Shown here: positions 56,227 to 64,000 of the stretch, in pieces
Layout of the letters: each line of letters opens with the position of its first letter
Numbering within the stretch: position 1 is the stretch's first letter
NCBI RefSeq assembly: GCF_052857255.1
Contig: NC_135505.1
Coordinates: 46,268,520-46,332,519 of the forward strand
Reading direction: 5' to 3'
Length of the DNA: 64,000 nucleotides
DNA from: Amblyomma americanum
Taxonomy: Eukaryota; Arthropoda; Arachnida; Ixodida; Ixodidae
Position numbers and translations under genes: made by a program
The notes under the pieces: generated by a model
What the model was told of the DNA's origin: nothing
Database searches by the model: none
The model's input: only the letters and a program-made list of their open reading frames with translations

Positions 56227-57090
56227 CAGGAGGCTGTGATACGCCTCCTAGAGGTGGGCTATGCGTATGTCCAGGCTAGGGGATTCGGTGGTCGATTCAA
56301 TGGGTTGCGTATTGTGGTGAACGTCATGCTTGAGTGATTGCACCCAGGCGTCGATGCCTGTGACGGGAGTGTCTGGGTGGGCGCTGCGTCCAGCGCGACG
56401 TGCATCCCAGTTACCCAGTTTATGTGTTGTATAGGATTGACGGGTTGGTTTGTAAGAGACAGTGATTTGAATATTGTAATGATCACTGCCCAATGTATGT
56501 TGAGTCCTTTTCTAGGTAACAGCACGGATGTAACGGCTCAGCGTCAAGTTCAGACTGGTGTCCATGATGCTGACGCTGTCGCCGATCCGCGTGGGCATCT
56601 GAAACGTGTTGTGAGCAGTGAATTGGAGGTTCAGCAGGAGCAGCCACAGCCTGTGACCTCGACGTGTCGTGGTTGTGTATCCCGAGTATGCTGACTGTTG
56701 AAGTCCCCACCGATCAGTAGAGGATAATTCCCCTCTCGGTGGCGTAGCTCTCGCAGAAGTGATTCTAACGAGGCCATCGGCTGGGACGGGGGGTCATATA
56801 AACTGCTATAAATATTGAAGCAAACGTCTGTGTTTTATGTATAAGTTCAGTCATCATGCAGGGCGTCTCAGACGTGATGTGATGAGTTTTATCGTTAAGG
56901 CTGCGGTGGATGAGTGTGGACAGCCTGGGTTTGCTAGTGGTGCCTGTGTGTGTAGATGTCTAGCTGGGGAATGTTGCCCGGTGTGCAGTGTCCTGTAGAA
57001 GAAGTATATTGGAAGGGGGCGTGAGGGTGGCAAGGAGAAGTTGCAGATGTGCGCGCTTGGCCCGGAAACTTGGGCAGTTCCAAGTTAAAA
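56227..57090 (-). pseudogene. LINE-F ORF2, first part: endonuclease
   Basis: Leftward: LTWNCPSFRAKRAHLQLLL (about 57080), LLLQDT (about 57000; Asp for the usual catalytic Glu), LLIGGDFNSQH (about 56720), a middle with TRIGDSVSIMDTSLN, LGSDHYNIQITVSYKP (about 56480) and SLDIRIAHL (about 56265). It breaks at the LINE-D TSD. Several in-frame stops and frameshifts (for example near 56515 and 56690) make it inactive. Confidence 0.82.
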
Positions 57091-57229
57091 TGGAGATTGT
57101 TCCGACCCGCCGTATTGTATAGTAGGGTGGTTGAGGATGGGAGTAAGACGGGTGTCAGTTGGTAAGTGTGGTTCAGCAAAGGAGGTTAGTGCATGCGGAG
57201 GTAGGGTGGGAGGAATGGAGGTGGTCTGA

Positions 57230-58900
57230 AGTTGGGTGAAGCGATGCGTAAGGTTATGTTAAATGAGCTTCAGCATCTTGCTAAGCATAACGTCCATGCG
57301 CTGCTAAAGTTTTTTGGTGAGGGTGGCTGCAAAGTGATTGAATCTGACCTCAAGGCCGGCGTCTAGGTCTTAGTTTGTGGTCAAATTTGGCATCGAGTGC
57401 AGAGAATTTAGCGTTTATTTCTGGTAGTATGGGAGGTGGTGCAGCGTCTGAGGTGCGTTGCTTCTTTGCAGGAGGGGTGCTCGAATTGTCTAAGCATGAG
57501 TTGGTCAGGTTAACGACAGAGGTGGGTGCGGGTTGAGTAGGCAGAGAAGGGGTGGGGTGCTTAAAGGAAGGAGAGACGGCTTATCTCGTCGCGCAAGGCC
57601 TAGAGTTCCTGGTCTCTCGGATCTTTTGGGGGGTACTGGGGCGGCGGTGATGACGGGTGGCGTTGCTGGAAACGCGGTCTGCACAAGTGAGACGCGAGGA
57701 GTTTTTCTGGTGTTCTGTCCGTTTCTGGAAGTTGACAGGGTAGCCGTTGAGGGGCGTTCGTTGGCTGTGCTTGGTTGATCACGGCGAGACAGCCGCGATT
57801 TAAGCGGAGGAGAGGCAGCGTTCCTTGGGGACGCCCCGTGCTTTACAGTTCCCAGTTACGTTCATATGTGGGCCTCCACAGAGAATGCAGCGGTGGGGTA
57901 CATGACGGCACATCTTTTTGTGGATGGGATTTTCCGCAGCGAGGACATTTATGAGATGTTGGGTGGACACACACATCCGCCTGGTATCCTGGGACGCGGC
58001 AGTTCGTGAAGCGTCTATACGCCCTCGGTACGGTGTACACCTGTGGTGTTCTGCTACATAAAGAATGGCGCGTAACACAGGTCAGGCACGGAAGGTGACT
58101 AGAATGTAACGCGTGGCCCCCATGTGGCGTGTGTCCACGAGGGGGCTTCCGGGTTGCCGGTGATGAGGTCCTGCAGGAGAGCTGTGGGGTCTCATTCCAG
58201 TACGCAATGAAGATGACTCCCGCTCCGTCCGGTGGTGCTATGCAAGCTGCGACTGCGAAGCGTTTGGCTTGGTGTTGGATGTGGGTTACTCGAAAAAACG
58301 AGAGCGCGTCAGCTTGTTAGGGCGTGCTCACTAAGCATGTATTGATGAGTGGGTGCACACTAATTTGTTATGCGTTGGTTCCTGAAGCTGGGACGCCGCG
58401 TGGAGGATGGCTTCCCGTAGTAGCCGGGGCCGAAGCAGGTCCAGCCGCAGCCCGCCTCGAGGCCTGAAGACAATCTTGTAGTCAGCAACCGGGAGCAGTG
58501 GCTTCTGCCGCGAACGCTGCGTAGCTGCGCGCGTCGCTTGCAGGTGCGACTTGTCAAGGCACGCAGCAAGTGACATGGGGAGGGCACCGCTTGCAGATGC
58601 TGCGGTTTCCTTTCTTCAGGTTGACGTACGGAGGTGATTGGAGCGGGCAGGCGCAATACGGATTTGAGTCCAGCCTCTTGGGTAATAGTCGCGGGGGTAG
58701 CTGCACCTCCATGCTGGTGTTGATGGCGAAAGCCTTCGTCGGAGTAGGCCTAGCGGAACGACGCCTAGTTCAGGCGATGCGGCGACGCAGAGAAGAAAGG
58801 GCCGTGGGCACCCACAAATAGAGTAGTTGGGCCAAAAATTGACAGACATGCGGCGTTCACCTTTACAGATCCCGAGGGGGAAAATTTGGGCCGATGATGC
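57230..58900 (-). pseudogene. LINE-F ORF1: gag-like remnant with three zinc knuckles
   Basis: Leftward: VADYKIVFRPRGGLRLDL (about 58480), comparable to DDYVIVLRPR of LINE-B ORF1. Then a middle part with VIFIAYWNET (about 58205), knuckles TNCRVPGYQADVC (about 58000), CPRCGKSHPQKDVPSC (about 57940) and CILCGGPHMNVTGNC (about 57885), and a Pro/Gln-rich tail with PPPQYPPKDPRDQEL (about 57620). Frames shift between the knuckles and stops occur. About 5.3 kb of LINE-F remain in all once LINE-D is removed, similar to LINE-B, so it was probably near full length. Confidence 0.78.
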
Positions 58901-59029
58901 GGGCGATTGGCGAATCCCGCCGTGTTTTGCGGAGCCGATGTGGGGTGCGTGCTCACTAGACGTGCGCTGCATGAGTTCTCTTGTGCGAGACATGCGGCAC
59001 TGCAGCAATAGTCCGCAGCGTTTATACGT

Positions 59030-59345
59030 TAACCGACCTCTCACAGTCAGCCATTAATGCCACCTACCCCGGTGGCGGGGCGGGAGCGCTGCCCATCCAG
59101 TGTGCGGAACGCGCTCAAAGTTGCAGACGCCAAGCCGCGTCTGTGGAGCCCCGGCGCACAACGGCGAAGGCCGCCTCGCGACGATATCACATGATGCGTT
59201 GCTAGCACAGCGGCACACCAAGGACGCTCAAGGTCCCCACAGACGCGCCTTGGCGTCGAGCGCGTTTCGCACACCGGATAGGTAGCGCTCCGACCCTGCC
59301 ACCATTGTTGGTCATCCAATGACCGCTGCGGTGTCGAGTGGTAGC
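59030..59345. repeat. Dispersed repeat N, partial copy
   Basis: GATAGGTAGCGCTCCGACCCTGCCACC (59277) and TCATCCAATGACCGCTGCGG match GATAGGCAGCGCGACGACCCTGCCACC (61804) and its downstream part. The upstream half (CTCACAGTCAGCC, ATTCCGCACAC-like GTGTGCGGAACGC) is weaker. Confidence 0.45.
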
Positions 59346-59931
59346 ACCGGATGTCGACCGGATGTTACCACTCGGATCGGATGTTATACCGGATGGGATG
59401 TTAGATCGTAAGAGAGTGTTTAAATAGTGTAGAAATGTGTCGATTAACAGCTGCCAAAGTCACCTAACCAGTCATAAAAATCGACTAGGAGCTACCAAAG
59501 AGGCCTAAGAAGCCAGCAAGTTGACTAGCAGGTACAAGAAAGCACTCAACAGTTAGAAAAAAACATTAGGAGCAACCAACGTCGCAGGAAACGCGAAAGC
59601 TTTAGCATTTCTCTAATGCAGTCTCTGCAGTGCTCTAAAAAATTTCAGCGAGTGAGTGTGAACCCTTCAAGGGATCACGGCCACTGCACTACCTTCACAA
59701 TACACGCAAGTGTCAAATGCACTTAGGGCTATGGCACTGGCAACCCGGTTCACACAGCGAAGTTAGCCGTCCAGGTCGAGCGACGCAAGGAGGTCTGGCT
59801 GCCAATCCACCCATGTTCCTTGCTTCCATCCCAATGCTTAGAGAGTTGTCTACCTTCGGCTTGTCTATCGCAAGAAGGAAATGTCCTCTTCCTCACAAAT
59901 GATAGCAAATTTGAAGAACGCAGAAACAGAC
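59346..59931. other. No recognised feature
   Basis: Starts with a short local repeat of CGGATGTTA (59349-59405, four variants). The rest shows no gene or known repeat. Confidence 0.5.
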
Positions 59932-60262
59932 AATAATAATAATAATAATAATAATAATTGTTTTTTTGGAGAAAGGAAATGGCGCAGTATCTGTCTCATT
60001 TATCTTTGGACACCTGAACCGCGCCGTAAGGGAAGGGATAAAGGAGGGAGTGAAAGAAGAAAGGAAGAGAGGTGCCGTAGTGGAGGGCTCCGGAATAATT
60101 TCCACCACCTGGGGATCTTTAACGTGCACTGACATCGTACAGCACACGGGCGCCTTAGCGTTTTTTCTCCATGAAAACGCAGCCGCCGCGGTCGGGTTCC
60201 AACCCGGGAACTCCTGATCAGTAGTCGAGCGCCCTAACCACTGAGCCACCGCGGCGGGGTTC
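59932..60262 (-). mobile_element. SINE copy, full-length
   Basis: (AAT)n tract, GGAGAAAGGAAATGGCGCAG, box GAACCGCGCCGTAAGGG, core, stem (GCGTTTTTTCTCCATGAAAACGC in plus reading), B box GGTTCCAACCCGGG and A box end CTAACCACTGAGCCACCGCGG. Few changes from the copies at 50.6 and 51.2 kb, so fairly young. 60263-60524 holds nothing I recognise. Confidence 0.9.
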
Positions 60263-60524
60263 AAAAGCAATACGAATACGACATATGAGCGCTCGTACGC
60301 CACCCTATTCATTTCCACAGTCTGTCGACCAGGAGTCTTTCGTTTAAAGGGGCCGGATTATGGTGGCAGTCAATGAGTTCTCTTACTAAACGTATCTGGT
60401 ATATATGCGTTTAATAGATCGTCCTAGTATGTTACGACAATTGGATGCATGACTACGCGACAGGATTGGCAGGCAGGCTGAGAAAGAAACCTAGCTGTGG
60501 TTTAACTACTGCTCAACCTGGTGG

Positions 60525-61345
60525 GAACAGTTGGGAATAAGAATAAAGAGAGAATACCTAAATAATCTGCGATTCGCTGATGACATTGCCTTGCTGAGTC
60601 ACTCAGGAGGTGAACTGCAAATCATGATCAATGAGTTAGACATGCAAAGCAAATCGATGGGTATAAAAATTAACATACAGAAAACCAAGGTAATGTTCAA
60701 CAGCCTAGCAACGGAACAACAGTTCTCAATTGGCAGCGAGAACCTAGAAGTTGTGACGGATTACGTCTACTTAGGGCAGGTAGTGACAGCTGATCCGGAT
60801 CATGAGAGGGTGATAACTAGAAGGAAATGAATGGGGTGGAGCGCATATTGCAAATTCTCGCAGATCATGAGTGGCAGTTAACCAATTTCCCTCAAGAGGA
60901 AAGTGTACAACAGCTTTATGTTACCAATACTCACCTACGGGGCAGAAACGTGGAGGCTAACGAAAAGAGTTCAGCTTAAGTTAAGGACAACGCAGCGAGC
61001 CACGGAAAGAAAAATGATAGGTGTAACGTTAAGAGACCGGAACCGGGCAGAGTGGGTGAGGTAACAAACACGGGTTAATGACATCCTAGTCGAAATCAAG
61101 AGAAATAAATGGGCTTGGGCAGGGCATGTAATGCGAAGGCAAGATAACCGCTGGTCCTTAAGGGCAACGGAGTGGATTCCAAGAGAACGTAAGCGTAGCA
61201 GGGGGCGGCAGAAGGTTAGGTGGGTGGATAAGATTAAGAAGTTTGCGGGCAAAAGGTGGATGCAGCTGGCAAAGAATAGTTTTAATTGTAGAGACATGGG
61301 AGAGGCCTTTGCCCTGCAGTGGGTGTAGTAAGGCTGATGATTATG
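60525..61345 (+). pseudogene. RTE-type LINE: end of reverse transcriptase and C-terminus
   Basis: Encodes LNNLRFADDIALLSHSGGEL (FADD box, about 60558), MGIKINIQKTKVM, YVYLGQVVT, LTYGAETWRLTKR (about 60930), ERKMIGVTLRDRNRAEWVR and KWAWAGHVMRRQDNRW (about 61105), ending at 61326-61328. This run is characteristic of the RTE/BovB clade, unlike the other LINEs here, and no RNase H follows. Stops at 60827, about 60879 and about 61063 break it. The end TGATGATTATGATGA is an RTE-like short-repeat tail. Confidence 0.9.
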
Positions 61346-62160
61346 ATGAACCTGGTTAGAGAGCGAAAGCTGTAGTGTGTCGGGCAAGTACACGCGCCTT
61401 GGCTCTGTAACGTTGAGTACATTCCGCACACAGGATAGGCTGGCACCCACCTTGCCACCCTGGCAGGTGGCAGGCAAAGTTTCATCGCGAGTTTAGTCAC
61501 CCATTCAACGCTGCGGCCTACTCAATCGCCGTCTGCATGCGAATCGAAAGGTCAAAGTTCAAAGGCCAAGTGGCGCGACACAATGGTGGATAACATAGGG
61601 TAAGGCCTGTAGCCACACTTCACCTCTGGATCACATGAAGGTCGTCCGGCAACGCACGCCGGAATGGGCTGTACCCAGCGTAGTGAAGCTTTCGCTTCAA
61701 AAATTAGCTGCGGTTTAATTACTGCTGAACTTGGTTATAGAGCTAAGCTTTGGTACATCGGGAAAGTAGATGCGCCTTGGGGTCTGTAATGCTGCGCGCA
61801 CTAGATAGGCAGCGCGACGACCCTGCCACCCTGGAAGGTGGAAGGTTAATGCTTTATCGCTAGAGGTTTGTCACCCAATTAAAGCTCCGGCCTACTGCTA
61901 CAGTGCCGCGTGTCTCCCACAGCGTTGTCAGCTCTAATGCATGCAGCCCACATCTCTCTCGCCACCGCCACGTTCCTCAAACCGCGATTGAGGCGCACAC
62001 TGACCAAGAGAGCCAGTTATGAGCCCTTATTTTCCTCAACATCATCGGAGCCTATACATTTTCAATGCCCACGCCAAAGACCAGAATTAACGCCGACGGC
62101 CAGCGCTCGGTTTCGGCGGCTGAGTGACGTCATAGCTGTCACGTGTTGAAGCAATAGCTT
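61346..62160. repeat. Dispersed repeat N: two copies about 370 bp apart
   Basis: 61350-61515 and 61720-61890 share AACCTGGTTAGAGAGC / AACTTGGTTATAGAGC, AAGTACACGCGCCTTGG / AAGTAGATGCGCCTTGG, CTGCCACCCTGG and GTCACCCA with GGCCTACT. The second copy extends to 62055 as in 35610-35930. GTGAAGCTTTCGCTTC (61683) and TTGAAGCAATAGCTTC (62144) lie near its ends and may be terminal hairpins. Confidence 0.6.
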
Positions 62161-62759
62161 CCTAATGTGGGAGCTTCAGATGTAACGCTAAGGCCATCGG
62201 GCCGAGGCGTAGCCGTTAATGCGAATGCGCGGAGCAACAGGAGCGCCGCGCGTGACATCATATCAGCGCCGTCGCCCCTGCAGTGGCCGTCTCCTCAGCC
62301 TCGCTGTACGTCGCACATGCGCAGTAGCTACGGATACGCGTCTTTCTCGGTCAGATTATAAACACAGGGTGAGCACTACTCATTTCTCAGATCAGAGATG
62401 AATGAACAAGCACAATGTCGGGGTGTCTGCTACGACCAACATCAGCAGCGACTGCGGGCAGCCACGTCGACGCATCCCGAAGCTGTGGCATGGTATAAGG
62501 CGAGTCGAAAACAAGCCTAAGAAGCATGGAATGCCAAGCACGCGGCCAAGACGCCGGAGCAACCAAAGGAACGGCTCACCAAACGACGCCGTCAGGAAGC
62601 AGAGGAACGAGAGCAACAAGCTGCGAGCGAGACGAAGTATTTTTTGGTTTAACCAGAGCAAAGCCGTTAGCAATTCTACATCTTCACCGGTCAAGTTCAA
62701 CCTCGCGCACACTGCGACAAAGCTGCAGAGGGGAGTGGTACAGCTTTCGCTTTAGAAAC
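62161..62759 (+). other. Unassigned segment with a charged short frame
   Basis: Probably repeat-derived: ends GTACAGCTTTCGCTT, like the hairpin motif of repeat N. In one frame 62402-62640 reads HPEAVAWYKASRK, then EAWNAKHAAKTPEQPKERLTKRRRQEAEERE with an internal TAA: an Arg/Lys/Glu/Ala-rich coiled-coil-like stretch. I cannot name it. CACATGCGCAG (62318) resembles half of the NRF-1-like site in the MITE. Confidence 0.3.
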
Positions 62760-63170
62760 CTTATTATCAGAGAGAATTTTGGGGCACGCCCCTCTACACA
62801 CGACCCCTTTGCACTCAAGTGTTTATGTCTGCCAAGGTTCACAGCACTGACAGCCCGGCCGGGTCCTCCAAGCGAAGCAGGGTAGCCCAGTCCTTTTAGG
62901 TATTGAGGTACTCTGGGCGCCGCGCTGGAGGTTCCGCCGGCAAAAGAGAAGGGAAAATGCGCAGGGTTCAAGGCTAAGGGTGCAGGCTGGAGTCGGAAAG
63001 GAGGGATGATATTGGGCTACGGTAAGGGGTCTGCGCGAGTCTACTGCGTGTTATCCGCGGAAGGGTGGACGGAGGTAGATCTGCCGCAAGGCCCTGTAGC
63101 ATGTGTAAAGCCGCTTAACGAGTGCATGCGCTCACTCGTAAATCCCTGATCCGAGGCCACCTGGGCCATA
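62760..63170 (-). mobile_element. Second LINE-F 3' end fragment
   Basis: Aligns with 51680-52145: GGGGCACGCCCC / GGGGTACGCCCC, GACCCCTTTGCACTCAA / GACCCCACTGCACTCAA, GTTTATGTC, CCCGGCCGGGTCCTCC / GGCCGGGTCCTCC, GGAGGGATGATA and CTGATCCGAGGCCACCTGG / ATGATCCGTGGCCACCTGG. It is decayed, with no usable frame. Confidence 0.8.
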
Positions 63171-64000
63171 AGACGGTATGGTTGGAAACAGAAAACAACT
63201 CTATTAGACAAAAAAACGAATAAATCTTCCATGGGGGTCCTATATTGATCCAGGAGTTCATGGCCTTGAGGTTCACATAAATCCCGATCCATTAGCCATT
63301 TCTGGCTAGCGGACAGAGCGCTTCGTAAAGCAGCCTCCCTGGAAGAATGAGTGGGATTGGGGACGGGGTTCTACCTGCGGGGCAGCACCTTCCCACAGAT
63401 AGTGAAAAAGTGTGGAGTGATGCACGCCGCAGGTGTTATATGGAATGAGGACGCTGGGGTGAAAGGATTGGAGACGTAAGGTGAATCAAAGTAGGCCGTC
63501 TGCAAGTGTAGCTATGTGGTGCTGGTTAAGGGCGACAGGATGCTCTGCGGTGGTGATGGGAATGTCATGGGGCTGAGTCTGTAGAAGGTGGTGATTTGAT
63601 GAAATGTACTAAAATGGACTGATGTGGCCTCTTGCGCGGGTTTGGGTGCATGATCATCCTTGGTACGGGAGGAGAGTTGTCGGGATAGCGCATGAATGCG
63701 CTATCACCGGTGATCGAGGCATGCTCAAGGTTCACTGACAGTATGGCGTGAGATACTGCGCAGAAGGTGCACACTGCAGTAACGAGGTCGAAGACGGACT
63801 CGAATGTAGGTACTACTCAGAGCGATGATTGGCGCGAATATGAAAGCCAGCATTCAGAGTTGGATCGAGAAAGTTCGAAAATCACCACTGCATTGAAGTT
63901 AACAGTGCATTGATATTGAGTTACGGAAACGCTCCTTTCTTCCACTGATGTGCGCTTGTCCTCTTTCACTGATGCTACTGCTGTTGCTGATAGCAAGAAA
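63171..64000. other. No recognised feature at right edge
   Basis: GT-rich sequence in the style of the LINE-F flank (minus-strand Pro/His-rich frames such as 63565-63774), but I cannot place it on LINE-F with confidence. It may be further LINE sequence in reverse. Confidence 0.35.

Overview
This window looks like nuclear DNA of an arthropod, most likely an ixodid (hard) tick. It contains about 25 copies or fragments of one tRNA-derived SINE that resembles the tick Ruka family as I recall it, together with many LINE copies of the EN-RT-RNase H type and one RTE-type LINE. I found no bacterial, plasmid, viral or organellar genes, no CRISPR array, no rRNA, no functional tRNA, and no host protein gene I can name. 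It reads as a transposon-dense intergenic or intronic segment.

Layout, with working labels A to G for LINE groups. 1-4200: LINE-A on the minus strand (ORF1 plus a broken ORF2 running off the left edge). 4240-8045: SINE fragments, one a clean nested insertion, plus a MITE-like repeat. 8046-10036: LINE-G remnant with a second copy of its 3' end. 10045-13325: LINE-C copy lacking its RNase H core, with a second copy of its 3' end and a ~375-bp (TATC)n tail. 13462-13725: CRE and YY1-like motif cluster with a large palindrome. 15735-19250: LINE 3' fragments and tandem duplications. 19300-23150: outer inverted repeats around a 2.6-kb foldback DNA transposon that carries a SINE. 23151-28804: full-length LINE-B with a 10-bp target-site duplication (TSD), broken only at two homopolymers. 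28990-29540: degenerate minisatellite; 29541-33180: AT-rich and featureless. 34557-37715: small DNA-transposon repeats and LINE fragments. 37885-38858: SINEs and a LINE-D RNase H piece. 38990-43112: LINE-C copy with ORF1 tail and EN in one frame. 43115-45375: LINE 3' end, SINEs, short repeats. 45785-47110: LINE-C insertion with an inverted 5' part. 47767-50362: LINE-E with a MITE inside its reverse transcriptase. 50366-51602: five SINEs in a row. 51640-58900: LINE-F, split by a LINE-D insertion (54344-56226) that also has an inverted 5' part. 59030-64000: short DNA repeats, a SINE, an RTE-type LINE end and a second LINE-F 3' end.

The elements form a history rather than a pathway. LINEs supply EN and RT; the SINEs depend on such enzymes in trans. 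Nesting gives a relative order: the SINE at 6356 entered another SINE, the SINE at 21441 entered the foldback arm, LINE-B entered the outer repeat, a MITE entered LINE-E, and LINE-D entered LINE-F. LINE-B looks youngest. I found no previously undescribed gene system. The most rewarding signals are two 5'-inverted LINE insertions with TSDs, the nearly intact LINE-B, the long-armed foldback element, a compensated stem in the SINE, and the CRE-centred palindrome.
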